DNA of 64,000 nucleotides from Nostoc sp. NIES-4103 (GCF_002368335.1 NZ_AP018288.1:6391221-6455220); one strand, 5' to 3'; counted from the stretch's first letter, positions 42,780-52,814 are shown. The notes: a model not told the origin generated them from the letters alone. Numbers and translations: made by a program.

Positions 42780-45218
42780 ATGACAAATCAGCCCTCCTCA
42801 AAAATTCCCTCTTGCACTTGGAATCGTCCCATCGGTTTAGGTTGGGATAAACCTTATACCGTCCGCTACGCTAGTAATATTGATGATGGCCCTTGGCACG
42901 GTATGCCTTTGGGTGGCTTTGGTGCAGGTTGCATTGGGCGTTCTTCACGAGGAGACTTTAATTTATGGCACATTGACGGCGGTGAACATCTCTTCAAAAG
43001 CGCCCCCGCCTGTCAATTCAGTGTGTTTGAATCAAATGGTACATCTTCCCAAGCCTACGCTTTGTCTACTCAACCGCCTGATGATGGTAGTCTCAAGGCT
43101 TGGCAATGGTATCCAGCCGATCAAACAGGTACATATCATGCTTTGTATCCTCGTAGCTGGTTTGTTTACGAAAATGTATTTCAAGCCCAATTAACTTGTG
43201 AACAGTTCTCTCCCATCTGGGCAAATAATTACCAAGAAACTAGTTATCCTGTAGCGGTGTTTCTCTGGAATGCTTACAACCCCACTGATACACCCATCAC
43301 TCTGAGTATTATGCTCACCTGGCAAAATATGGTGGGCTGGTTTACTAATGCCCAAAAGTCTCCTGAAGTGCGGGTACGGGATGATGGTAGCCCAGTCTAT
43401 GAGTATCAGCCACGCTGGGGTGAAAGTCAAGGCAACTACAATTATTTAGTTGAAAGTCCTCAATACCTTGGTTGCTTTTTAGGACGAGTTGACATTGCTG
43501 AACCTGTGCCAGAAGGAGACGGCAGTTGGTGCATTGCGACGCTGCAAGATGCAAAAGTAGAAGTATTTCACCACACGAAATGGAATCCTGTGGGTACTGG
43601 TGAGGAAGTATGGTCAAGCTTTGCTGACAATGGTTCTTTAGATAACTATATTAATGCAACTCCAGCGGCAGCAGATGAACAGTTAGGGGCAGCCCTTGCA
43701 GTTCGTTTCACTCTCCAACCAGGGGAAACTCTTCAAATTCCCTTTGTCCTGGCTTGGGATTTGCCTGTAACAGAATTTGCTGCTGGAATTAATTATTACC
43801 GCAGGTATACAGACTTCTTTGGTAAAAATGGACAAAATGCTTGGGCGATCGCTACCACCGCCTTAGAACAATACCATACTTGGCAACAACAAATCCAAAG
43901 CTGGCAACAACCCATTATTGACCGCGAAGATTTACCTTCTTGGTTCAAAATGGCTTTATTTAATGAGCTTTACGACCTCACCAGCGGCGGCACACTATGG
44001 AGTGCCGCATCAGAACTTGACCCCATCGGTCAGTTTGCCGTGTTAGAGTGCTTAGATTACCGCTGGTACGAAAGCTTAGATGTGCGGTTGTATGGTTCCT
44101 TTGGGCTGCTGCTACTTTTCCCAGAATTAGAAAAGTCAGTCATACGTGCCTTTGCACGGGCAATACCCCACAGTGATGATACTCCCCGCGTAATTGGCTA
44201 TTACTACACAATTAAAGCAGAAAGTCCCATCGCTGTACGCAAAGTTGCAGGTGCAACACCCCACGATTTAGGCGCACCCAATGAGCATGTTTGGGAGAAA
44301 ACCAACTACACCAGCTATCAAGACTGTAATTTGTGGAAAGACTTAGGTTGTGATTTTGTCTTGCAAGTATACCGAGATTATTTGCTTACAGGTGCTAATG
44401 ATGTAGAATTCTTGGCAGACTGCTGGAATGCAATTGTTCAAACCCTCGACTACCTCAAAACCTTTGACCTAGATGGTGATGGCATTCCGGAAAACTCAGG
44501 CGCACCAGACCAAACCTTTGATGATTGGCGGTTACAAGGTGTCAGCGCCTATTGTGGCGGATTGTGGTTAGCAGCCTTAGAAGCAGCGATCGCCATCAGC
44601 CAAATCTTATTAAATCACAACCTTGGCGACCTTGGCACGGCAGTTGCTACAACGGAGGGAACCTCCGCAACGCACTGCCTCGTCTTGGCGGTTCAAAAAT
44701 CCACCTATGAAACTTGGTTAAAACAATCTCGCCCAATTTACCAAGAAAAACTCTGGAATGGTCAATATTACAGATTAGATAGTGAGAGTGGTTCCGATGT
44801 AGTGATGGCAGATCAATTGTGTGGACAATTCTACGCCCGACTACTAGGATTACCGGATATTGTACCGAGCGATCGCGCCCTCTCTGCCTTAAAAACTGTT
44901 TATGAAGCTTGCTTTTTGAAATTTGGCGATGGAAAATTTGGTGCAGCTAACGGTGTTCGTCCCGACGGTTCACCGGAAAATCCTCAAGCTACTCATCCTC
45001 TGGAAGTTTGGACAGGTATTAACTTCGGCTTAGCAGCTTTTCTAGTACAGATGGGAATGAAAGACGAGGGATTTCGGTTGACACAAGCTGTGGTAGAGCA
45101 AATCTACGCAAATGGACTACAATTCCGTACTCCTGAAGCTATCACTGCCGCTGGCACATTCCGCGCTAGTACTTATTTACGGGCAATGGCGATTTGGGCA
45201 ATTTACTTATTTATTTAG
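42780..45218 (+). CDS. GH116 family beta-glycosidase (glucosylceramidase-like)
   Basis: An 812-residue enzyme of the GBA2/GH116 group, which cleaves beta-linked glucose or xylose. The N-terminal domain (to about 360) carries GMPLGGFGAGCIGRSSRGDF; the C-terminal (alpha/alpha)6 barrel carries the nucleophile motif FNELYDLTSGGTLW (Glu396) and the acid/base motif GAPDQTFDDW (Asp577 the likely acid). No signal peptide, so cytosolic or membrane-associated. Residues about 620-637 (GTAVATTEGTSATHC) are encoded by a palindromic repeat and have no family counterpart I recognise. Single gene; no lipid-metabolism partner nearby. Confidence 0.88.
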   Translation: MTNQPSSKIPSCTWNRPIGLGWDKPYTVRYASNIDDGPWHGMPLGGFGAGCIGRSSRGDFNLWHIDGGEHLFKSAPACQFSVFESNGTSSQAYALSTQPPDDGSLKAWQWYPADQTGTYHALYPRSWFVYENVFQAQLTCEQFSPIWANNYQETSYPVAVFLWNAYNPTDTPITLSIMLTWQNMVGWFTNAQKSPEVRVRDDGSPVYEYQPRWGESQGNYNYLVESPQYLGCFLGRVDIAEPVPEGDGSWCIATLQDAKVEVFHHTKWNPVGTGEEVWSSFADNGSLDNYINATPAAADEQLGAALAVRFTLQPGETLQIPFVLAWDLPVTEFAAGINYYRRYTDFFGKNGQNAWAIATTALEQYHTWQQQIQSWQQPIIDREDLPSWFKMALFNELYDLTSGGTLWSAASELDPIGQFAVLECLDYRWYESLDVRLYGSFGLLLLFPELEKSVIRAFARAIPHSDDTPRVIGYYYTIKAESPIAVRKVAGATPHDLGAPNEHVWEKTNYTSYQDCNLWKDLGCDFVLQVYRDYLLTGANDVEFLADCWNAIVQTLDYLKTFDLDGDGIPENSGAPDQTFDDWRLQGVSAYCGGLWLAALEAAIAISQILLNHNLGDLGTAVATTEGTSATHCLVLAVQKSTYETWLKQSRPIYQEKLWNGQYYRLDSESGSDVVMADQLCGQFYARLLGLPDIVPSDRALSALKTVYEACFLKFGDGKFGAANGVRPDGSPENPQATHPLEVWTGINFGLAAFLVQMGMKDEGFRLTQAVVEQIYANGLQFRTPEAITAAGTFRASTYLRAMAIWAIYLFI
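44639..44680. repeat. Dispersed palindrome inside the GH116 gene
   Basis: GGCAGTTGC.. to ..GCACTGCC with inner GGAGG/CCTCC arms. Its reverse complement resembles the intergenic repeat at 4065-4105, so this is a mobile repeat captured in-frame. Confidence 0.65.
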
Positions 45219-45352
45219 CTTGAACTGACAGAAGCCTCTCACTTACCGCTATCGCGGTAAGTGATGAGATGAATGGCGTTTGTGTGTTGACGACAGTTCC
45301 CTGACCAATGCCGATAGGCGAGGGAAGGGAACATGGAGGAAACGAACAATTC

Positions 45353-45766
45353 TTAATCTTCTGGTTGTTGCTGATTTTCAATGTATTTTTTCAAAGTTGA
45401 AACGGTAACACCCCCACAACTAGCAATAAAATAAGAACCATTCCAAAAAACATCTTTACTATAAAAAGTTTTTAAATGTTCAAAAAATTCTTGTCTCAAT
45501 TTTCTAGAGGAAATAGACTTTAAGTTATTGACCAACTTACTAAGTTCTAGGTCAGGATGATATTGGAATAGAAGATGTATGTGATTATCTTCACCGTTGA
45601 ACTCAACAAGCTTGCAATCCCACTTTACTAATAACTCTTCAAAGATAGTGTGCAAGCGTTCTAACATTGCTGTGTTAAACGCTCTACGCCTGTATTTTGT
45701 TGTTAAAACAAGGTGGACTTTCAGGTCACTAACAGACCTCCCTTTGGAAACAAAGTCATTTTTCAT
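45353..45766 (-). CDS. tnpA: IS200/IS605 transposase TnpA (Y1 HUH)
   Basis: Single-strand DNA transposase. The HUH pair is HIHLLF near residue 64 and the nucleophilic Tyr is in LKKYIENQQQ near 128, the usual C-terminal helix. At 137 residues the length is normal and the frame is intact, so it may be active. Divergent from tnpB. Confidence 0.93.
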   Translation of the reverse strand: MKNDFVSKGRSVSDLKVHLVLTTKYRRRAFNTAMLERLHTIFEELLVKWDCKLVEFNGEDNHIHLLFQYHPDLELSKLVNNLKSISSRKLRQEFFEHLKTFYSKDVFWNGSYFIASCGGVTVSTLKKYIENQQQPED

Positions 45767-45840
45767 TGGATTGTAGACTTCAATAAAAATCAGTGTATAC
45801 TAAAAACCTAGCACTGATTTACAAAGGTGGTGATAAACAG

Positions 45841-47067
45841 TTGAGGACAACGTATCAGTACAGATTACGCCCGACAAAACAACAAGCGACAGAAATAGAC
45901 AGATGGTTGTCTATGTTGTGCGCTCAATATAATTACTTGTTGGCTGATAGATTCAACTGGTATGAGCAAAATTGTTGTCCTATCAACGCTTGTCCTCTTG
46001 TTTGTCATTTACCAGAATTCAGAGATAACCCGGATTACTATTCTCAAAAAAAAACTTTACCCGAACTCAAGAAAACCCATCCACATTACAGCGAGATTTA
46101 CTCGCAAGTTTTACAGGATGTAGTCAGGCGAGTTCAGGTAACTTTTGATAGGTTTTTAAAGGGTGATAGTAACGGTAAACGCAGTGGCAAACCCAGGTTT
46201 AAACCTCGTGACCGTTATAGAACTTTTACTTATCCTCAAATGAAGGATGGATGTTTGCAGGGTAATTTAATTAATCTTCCGATGCTTGGCAAGATTAAGG
46301 TAATTCTGCATCGTCCTATTCCTGATGGTTTTAAGATTAAAACCGCATCTGTAACTAAAAAAGCCGATGGGTATTACCTAACTCTTAGCCTAGAAGATGC
46401 CACAGTTCCAGCAATCAAGCCTGATTTTAACCCTGAATCGATAACAGGTATTGATGTTGGACTAAAAGAGTTTTTGACAACTGCTGAGGGTGAGGTAGCT
46501 CCTATCCCCCAACATTACCGCAAATCTCAAAAACGTTTACGAGTCATTCAAAAACGTGTGTCACGGCGCAAAACAGGTAGTAAACGCAGGCTAAAAGCTG
46601 TTAAACAATTGGGTAGGCAGCACAAAAAAGTTGCTGACAAGCGCAAAGATTTTCATTTCAAAACCGCTAATAATTTGCTTAAAAAGTATGATGTTATAGC
46701 TGTTGAAGATTTGAATGTTAAAGGACTTTCACGCTCTAAGCTAGCAAAGTCTGTACTCGATGCCGGATGGTCAAGCTTTCTGTCAATCCTGACAAACAAA
46801 GCCGAAAATGCTGGTTTGTTGGTTATCCCAGTTAAAGCATCTGGCACTAGTCAAGATTGTTCTAGATGTGGGGCAAAAGTTCCTAAAAAACTGCATGAAC
46901 GTTGGCACGATTGCCCCAATTGCGGGTGTAGTCTTCACCGTGACCACAATGCAGCAATAAATATCAAAAATAGAGCGGTAGGGCATTCCGTTCTTAAAGC
47001 CAAGAGCCTCCTAAGCAATAGCCGGATTGTCTTGGAAGCCTACACTTACCACGAAGTGGAAGTGTAG
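45841..47067 (+). CDS. tnpB: TnpB RNA-guided endonuclease of IS605 type
   Basis: A ~408-residue Cas12 ancestor-type nuclease. I choose the TTG at 45841 (MRTTYQYRLRP) because AAAGGTGG lies 10 bases upstream; a GTG at 45793 is the alternative. The RuvC triad is intact: Asp205 (GIDVGLKEF), Glu289 (AVEDLNVKGL) and Asp368 (RDHNAAINI). A four-Cys zinc ribbon lies between them (CSRCG.. and CPNCGC). The stop codon lies inside the right-end hairpin (47039-47068), so the 3' end doubles as element end and probable guide-RNA scaffold. Confidence 0.93.
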   Translation: MRTTYQYRLRPTKQQATEIDRWLSMLCAQYNYLLADRFNWYEQNCCPINACPLVCHLPEFRDNPDYYSQKKTLPELKKTHPHYSEIYSQVLQDVVRRVQVTFDRFLKGDSNGKRSGKPRFKPRDRYRTFTYPQMKDGCLQGNLINLPMLGKIKVILHRPIPDGFKIKTASVTKKADGYYLTLSLEDATVPAIKPDFNPESITGIDVGLKEFLTTAEGEVAPIPQHYRKSQKRLRVIQKRVSRRKTGSKRRLKAVKQLGRQHKKVADKRKDFHFKTANNLLKKYDVIAVEDLNVKGLSRSKLAKSVLDAGWSSFLSILTNKAENAGLLVIPVKASGTSQDCSRCGAKVPKKLHERWHDCPNCGCSLHRDHNAAINIKNRAVGHSVLKAKSLLSNSRIVLEAYTYHEVEV

Positions 47068-47068
47068 G
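47039..47068 (+). ncRNA. Probable 3' part of the TnpB guide RNA (omega-RNA scaffold)
   Basis: CCTACACTT-A-CCAC-GAA-GTGG-A-AGTGTAGG forms a strong hairpin overlapping the tnpB stop. Known TnpB systems process an RNA from this place, with the guide read from DNA beyond the right end. Not shown here; inferred from position. Confidence 0.45.
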
Positions 47069-47072
47069 AGTA

Positions 47073-49496
47073 TGTCACTAAACATTGCAAGGACTACGGT
47101 GTACACACAAATCAAAAAAGCATTTCTACAAAAGATTTGAGTTTGGTAGTAGCGTGTCAAGACTAAAGTTGTCCATTAGCAACTCTTGTGTGATGGGCGT
47201 CTCGCCCGTCCGTTATTGGCGGGTAAGATACCCGCCCCACAAGAAAATTATATTGCCACATTTTAGCTGTGTCAGTCCAGTAGAGGCGTGGCTTGGCTAA
47301 AATATTGTATTTATAAACCACAGAGGCACAGAGACACAGAGATGTTACAGCTATTTTCATTTGAATAGAACACAACGCCCCTCTCCTTAGTAAGGAGAAG
47401 GGCTGGGGGTGAGGTTCATTTACCTGAAAAGTGCTGTAAGTAATAAGCAAAGGACATGACATCACAGAATAATCCAGACAATAATTGGTTTCCCGTACTC
47501 CACAGGAGAACCTATCCGCCATCAAGCGTTTCCACAAGGTAGGATACTATAAAAGCAATTTGTATCTATAAATACATTTTATCTTTCAAAAATCTTTTAA
47601 CATTTAATTTTTGGACGATATACTATTTAAATTTAAAACAATAAAATTTTATATCTTTTAATATTATTTTCCGGTTATTTTCTTAACGAAAAGAAAATGT
47701 AAGTAGGTTTAGTAAATACTTTGCAGTGGCAAGTTTAGACTGCTTTCAACAAATATAAATCCCTCCCAGTTCAAATAAAAGTGTTAATGATAATACAGTT
47801 TTTATATTTATTGTCTATTTTGTGCTGCCAAAGTGTTGATGTGACTGGATTTTTGGTTAAAGTAATACCAATTATGTATCACAATCTTATCATAATAACC
47901 TATATAAAACTCCTGAAGAATTACCAGTTTGATTTCAGGGTATTAAATGAAGTCATGGTGAGAAATAAACGTTACATAATAAAAGGTAATACTGCTGAGT
48001 AAATGAATAAAATAAAAAATATGCAATTCTGTATTATTAGTTGCTAATTGTTCGGCTTTTCCTGCTAAAACTCACAGTCATCAGTTAACAATTTATATAG
48101 TTTGGGTTTTGCTGCCATCAAGCGCGATCGCACCTCAACTATATCTTTAAAAGTATAAAAACTCTATCCCCTTGCGGCTGAAGTTTTTGGCGATGAGTAA
48201 TATAGACTTCAAAACATGCTCTCAACGATAAGCCAGGGAACTAATAAGGCAGACCTTTATACATAATTGATAATTAGACCTAGACCTAGTTGCAAATTTT
48301 TTCTGTCGGATAACCTGAGTAATATTCTCTCTAAATTAAATTTGAAGAATTACTAAATTACATCAATGATGTTCAGGCTTAGCTTGCTAAATCTTTTTTC
48401 CAAGAGTTACATGTAAACTTTGTACTACATGCAATTTATAATTGGAAACCCAGTTTGCACATTGTAGCATACACCTGCGAGTCTTACAAATTCTTGATCG
48501 TGGATACTTGCTAAAAATCAACCAAGATTTACAGCGATTTTTATTTTGCACTTGCTATGTAGACTATAGCTGTAAAGCTTACCAATGGCGATATACAGAG
48601 AATATACACATAAGTATTATATTGTCAATATTAAAAAATTTTTTCAACTATATCTAACAAGTATATTTTAGATTTTTTTAATAATATTTATGGTGCTATA
48701 TTTATCAGTTGTTTGTAAACGTAATTGATGGTATATTTTGCTGGTATACTCAAGTAAATGAAAGTTTATAAATCATAGCTGGCGAGGGGTTACACCCCTC
48801 ATTACATAATAAATATGGGACAAAAAACAAAGTTGCACAATACACAAATGAATGTCAAAATATATTCAGTAAATTTAACGTAGTTAGAGTTAATATGAGA
48901 AATAACATTCTGTACAGAAAGAGTATAAATACGATTTCTTTCCTTAAAAGTCAGTGGCTATTTATTTTTATCTTTTAACCTAAATACATTGAATTTTTAC
49001 AAATTAGCTCATAATTTTCATGCAAAAAGTAATACAATAAAAGTAACAGGCGAAAAGATTAAGTTAAAAATACAGACATTAAAAGGGTAAAAACGGCATC
49101 TACTTAGAGCTACACGGAAACTTTTGACTGCCGTTTAAATTACATAAAAGAGGTAAAATTTTACCTTGAATTTACTGCTAAATAAAAGTTACATCTGAAA
49201 ACTCAGCAGTAGTAACTTTCATAGATTAGATTAGGAAAATCTAAAGGAATACGGCAGAGTAGCAAATATAGTTAATTAAAAATACTCAAGATTTGGACTA
49301 AAAGATCAGCTCATGAAAATAATCATCAGGCGAAATACAGGTAAAAAGGACTGGGGATTAAGTAGCAGCAAAAAAATTATGAAATTTACACTGAACACTG
49401 CCAGATTTTTTTCAATTTTCCCAGGATCACCAGCTAAATAACTTTCCCCATCAACATAAGAGTATTGCACTAGTTTCATCCAAGACAATTAAAACT
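47073..49496. other. Long non-coding region upstream of the HetP-family gene (about 2.4 kb)
   Basis: No convincing gene, tRNA or conserved frame. Reading frames such as 47781-48002 and 48442-48657 lack family resemblance and start codon context. The first 450 bases hold dispersed repeats (a GGGCGTCTCGCCCGTCC type, a CCCCTCTCCTT hairpin near 47388, and a TACGGTGTACACAC motif at 47095-47108). The rest is AT-rich. A 14-bp palindrome lies at 49152-49165. Confidence 0.5.
49152..49165. promoter_or_regulatory. Perfect 14-bp palindrome upstream of hetP-like gene
   Basis: GGTAAAATTTTACC, 332 bp before the start codon, in an otherwise non-coding AT-rich region. It does not match the NtcA consensus GTA-N8-TAC (spacing is 6, not 8). 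Its size fits a dimeric regulator, but none is known to me for it. Confidence 0.35.
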
Positions 49497-49964
49497 ATGA
49501 ATCAACACATTGCCGGCATTAGTAACAACTTCAATCAAAAAATCAATCCTGAACAATTTGACCAAATAGTTGAGGCGATTTTGGCCGGAAAGTATTCCTG
49601 GGCATGTGTTTTAATACTACGTTTGGCTGGTTACAATCCTTTACACTACATTCCCTACCGCACCTATAACAGATTACTCAAAGAAAACTCGCAAGGTAAC
49701 AAATTTCCTCAACAGTGTGACGAAAGTATAAAAACTGCACAATTATCTCCCAATAAAAAATCTGATACCAATGTTGCAACAAGTTGCTTAGGTAAAATAA
49801 AAGACATTGCTTATCTGGATGTAGTAGGGAAAAAAACAGAAATTCGCGGTAGCGGTTTGGATGAATTATTAACAAAACAAATTCATGAATCTCAACCTAT
49901 CAAATCTGAGTCACAAACTGAAAGTACTGAAGATTTTTCCTTAAAGTTCTGTAAAATTAGCTAA
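49497..49964 (+). CDS. HetP-family heterocyst commitment protein
   Basis: A 155-residue protein. Residues about 17-65 (FDQIVEAILAGKYSWACVLI and AGYNPLHYIPYRTYNRLLKEN) are the HetP domain, known in Anabaena, where HetP and three paralogues steer commitment to heterocyst differentiation and interact with HetR. The C-terminal half is polar and divergent, as in the paralogues. No hetZ/patU neighbour, so I do not say which paralogue it is. Long non-coding leader upstream and a hairpin terminator downstream. Confidence 0.92.
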   Translation: MNQHIAGISNNFNQKINPEQFDQIVEAILAGKYSWACVLILRLAGYNPLHYIPYRTYNRLLKENSQGNKFPQQCDESIKTAQLSPNKKSDTNVATSCLGKIKDIAYLDVVGKKTEIRGSGLDELLTKQIHESQPIKSESQTESTEDFSLKFCKIS

Positions 49965-50947
49965 AAAAGCTATTTATTAACTGGATTTGGGTTCAGATTG
50001 AATTGAGTGTTTCATAGCCTGCCAGGTTGATGAAAAATCATCGCCTGACAGGTTTATTTCGTGTTAACTCTTTTCAAAAAATAGGAATTATATTGGTAAA
50101 ATCTGCCAAAATGGCAATTATTTAAGAAAAAATTCCTATAAATTATAGATAATTATTTAAATAGAGAAGACTAAGGAGTAAATTTGTTTTCAAAAATAAC
50201 ATCCATGATTAACTGACTATCAAACACATACAACTGGCTGTTATTGCTGAACCAGTCAGTGTATCTGGAAGTAAATATTACACCCAGATTAACGATCTAC
50301 CGTTGCTGCTGGTGGTTCTTTTTCCGATCAAGTCTGAGCAAAGAAAAGTTAGAATGGCAGCTTACTCCAGTCTTAACTTTGAGTGCTTAAGATCGAGTTT
50401 CCTTGTGGTGGGGGAAATTAGATAAAACTTCTAAAATACAGCTAATGTTGCTTGAGTTTAAAAAGCTTTTTAGCAGCATTACCGAAAGCGGAAATAGAAA
50501 ACGTTACGGTTCAATCGTTATTGTGGATGATAGAAACTATAGCTCTGACGCTTCTCTTTTGATTAATTGTAATCCTAATTCTCCCAATTAGGATTATTGT
50601 TGCTACATAGACTTACAGTTGATATAGCAATTACTGGAAGCTGACAAACTTGAACAGCTTCCATTTATGTATATTTGTAGTCAAGCCAAAAAATTAAGCT
50701 GCACGTTGGCAAACAAATGTTGAGAGTCAACATCCTACTCACAACCCCATAACAATATCACAGTTTCAGCAGATTGGTTGAGCTGATCACGATGAAGAGG
50801 ATGTAAGGTTATTTTTGTATCCAGTCGTTTGAGCAAAATGAGGAGTTTGCCCTCACTGATACCGTTTCACTTTACCAGGATTTTAGTGAAATAGTATGAA
50901 CTGATGAAACTCTCCTTTCATCAATTGATGCTCTAGACTGTCTAATG
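49965..50947. other. Intergenic region (983 bp)
   Basis: Contains the hetP-like terminator, then AT-rich sequence. A possible 62-codon plus-strand frame at 50403-50591 starts with TTG and has no recognised family, so it is not called. Two inverted pairs, TTTCACT/AGTGAAA (50865-50891) and TGATGAAA/TTTCATCA (50902-50923), lie just beyond the stop of the protease gene on its strand and may mark its 3' end. Confidence 0.5.
50018..50056 (+). terminator. Hairpin terminator after the HetP-family gene
   Basis: CCTGCCAGG..GATGA pairs with TCATC..CCTGACAGG, then TTTATTTC, 54 bp beyond the stop. Confidence 0.65.
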
Positions 50948-52438
50948 TTAAAAGCGATTAAACCATCTACTGTACTGATCTATCTGCTTTTGTAGTTGAT
51001 TGAGCATCTTTTCAATATCTGTATTGTTTTGATTCTCCTCATTTTTGTCATCATCATTGTTGCCTGTACTATTGTTGCTGGTGAGAGTGCTATCGTAGTA
51101 TCGAAATTCTGACCAGATCTGTGAACTCACTGACATACTTTTGCTTTCAAATGTGGAGTCAGCTTTCAAGGTAGAATTTTCACGATCGCTCTCGGCTGTG
51201 GAAGTAGTATTGAAGTTAAAATTCGTAGTTAATGGATTGTTGACTGATATATCTGCAAATGCTTGCTGCGCTAAAGAACTGATGTTGATTGAACTAATAT
51301 CAGCACTAGAGTTTGCCGATTGTGTGCTATTTCCTGCTGTGTCTTTGATGATCTGACGTACTTCGGCATCAGTCAAGTTACGGTTAGCGCTAAGCATCAG
51401 TGCAACTACACCAGCAACGTGGGGAGTAGCCATAGATGTGCCGCTGAGGGTGGCATACTCATTACCTGGTACTGTAGAGTAGATATCAACTCCTGGGGCT
51501 GTAACGTAGGCAAGTTCATTATTACCAGATCGGTTAGAGAAGTCAGCTATGTTATTGCTGCTATCCACTGCACCAACAGCAATTCCGTAGTTATTTGCAT
51601 AACGAGCAGGATAATCTGGTAATGATTCCCCATCATTACCTGCTGCCATAACCACAATTACTCCTTTGCTGCTGGCATATGCAATAGCTGATTTGAGAGT
51701 ACTACTAGAATAATCGCCTCCGAGGCTGAGGTTAATTACATTAGCGCCATTGTCCGCAGCATAATGAATACCATTAGCGATCGCACTATAATACCCAGAG
51801 CCTGATTCATTCAACACTTTCACAGGCATAATCTTGGCATTATAGGCAATACCAGTCACACCATAGTCATTATTCTCGCCTGCGATCGTGCCAGAAACAT
51901 GAGTACCATGACCGTTATCATCTAAAGTGTCATTGTTGTTGCTATCAAAGTTCCAGCCCCGGATATCATCTATATAGCCATTGCCATCATCATCTATACC
52001 GTTATCAGGAATTTCCTTAGTATTAGTCCAAATATTATTTTTTAAATCCTCGTGATTGTAGTCAACTCCAGTGTCTACAACAGCGACAACAACACCCTCA
52101 CCTGTATATCCATTTGCCCAAGCTTCTGGGGCATTAACTAGGTCTGCTCCCCAATTTTTACCACCAAGGTTAGGAACATTACTGAAAGTATTTTGACCAA
52201 CTGCTTTACTGACTGCTGCACCTGCATTGACCAAGCCATAGCCAAAGGTAGAATTATAGTTTCCAGTGGTTGTAGCAGTAGCATCACTGAGAATTTCTAT
52301 CTCTTGATCAAAGCTACTACGACCACCCAGTCCCAAGCTATAGTCATCCTGGACATGAAAAATATCTACTGAGGAGATAGAAGCAGAATTTAGCCCGTTA
52401 TGAGAAAGTAATTGGCTACTAGTATCATTAATGGGCAT
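50948..52438 (-). CDS. Subtilisin-like (S8) serine protease
   Basis: A 496-residue protease with the full catalytic set: Asp122 (VVDTGVD), His177 (NGHGTHVSG), Asn268 (AAGNDG) and Ser335 (GTSMATPH). The N-terminus (MPINDTSSQLLSHNG) is polar, with no Sec signal peptide; residues about 60-110 (FGYGLVNAGAAVSKAVGQ, then VPNLGGKNWGADLVNAPEAW) are a linker common in cyanobacterial subtilases. Acidic Asp/Asn-rich loops (DNGIDDDGNGYIDD) look calcium-binding. The C-terminal 100 residues are Asn/Ser-rich and end in a short coiled-coil-like stretch. It probably leaves the cell by type I secretion or stays cytosolic. Confidence 0.92.
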   Translation of the reverse strand: MPINDTSSQLLSHNGLNSASISSVDIFHVQDDYSLGLGGRSSFDQEIEILSDATATTTGNYNSTFGYGLVNAGAAVSKAVGQNTFSNVPNLGGKNWGADLVNAPEAWANGYTGEGVVVAVVDTGVDYNHEDLKNNIWTNTKEIPDNGIDDDGNGYIDDIRGWNFDSNNNDTLDDNGHGTHVSGTIAGENNDYGVTGIAYNAKIMPVKVLNESGSGYYSAIANGIHYAADNGANVINLSLGGDYSSSTLKSAIAYASSKGVIVVMAAGNDGESLPDYPARYANNYGIAVGAVDSSNNIADFSNRSGNNELAYVTAPGVDIYSTVPGNEYATLSGTSMATPHVAGVVALMLSANRNLTDAEVRQIIKDTAGNSTQSANSSADISSINISSLAQQAFADISVNNPLTTNFNFNTTSTAESDRENSTLKADSTFESKSMSVSSQIWSEFRYYDSTLTSNNSTGNNDDDKNEENQNNTDIEKMLNQLQKQIDQYSRWFNRF

Positions 52439-52814
52439 AAGTATTTTATCCTCAAAGAAATTAATTATTATTTGGCGGCATTAAATGTTCAAACCCTTGC
52501 TTAGGTTCTCAAACATAATTTTGCTTCCTTTGCCAATAATTACTATAGATATGAATACTAAAATGCTATTTTTCTTACAAATCAAATGAGTAAAAATATG
52601 ATTGTTAAAAAACCAATATTTTTACTAAATACAATTTAAATCTGTACCAAATTTGACAGCAAATAAAATGCAGAAGTAACGCAAAGCGTCTTTCCAGGGA
52701 CGCTCGAAGAGTCTTGCAGGCTACATCTATGAACAGTCGAAAGGCTTTGCCAACAGCCGCACCCACTGGCATCGCCAAGAAGGTCAAGAATTGTAGAGTG
52801 TGTGTAAGCCCTAT
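52439..52814. other. Intergenic region (376 bp)
   Basis: Contains a repeat of the GCAAAGCGTCTTTCC..CGAAGAGTC type (52680-52760), related in kind to 40280-40320. No gene seen; carries the protease promoter on the minus strand. Confidence 0.4.

Larger units (their letters stand above)
45235..47072. mobile_element. IS200/IS605-family insertion sequence (tnpA and tnpB, divergent)
   Basis: Complete-looking element. It has a left subterminal hairpin (CACTTACCGC/GCGGTAAGTG, 45240-45263), a TnpA gene on the minus strand, a TnpB gene on the plus strand, and a right subterminal hairpin (CTACACTT/AAGTGTAG, 47040-47067). Both ends share the text AGCCT..CACTTACC, as expected for the ends recognised by TnpA. 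Exact edges are not certain because this family makes no target duplication. Confidence 0.85.

Noticed and set aside
47781..48002. 73-codon hydrophobic frame
   Set aside because: AT-rich random hydrophobic text; no Shine-Dalgarno or family.
48442..48657. 71-codon frame in the hetP upstream region
   Set aside because: TTG-type start, no recognisable domain and no conserved context.
49152..49165. Palindrome as an NtcA site
   Set aside because: NtcA needs GTA-N8-TAC; the gap here is six bases.
50403..50591. 62-codon frame after the HetP-family gene
   Set aside because: TTG start and no family; not enough to call a gene.
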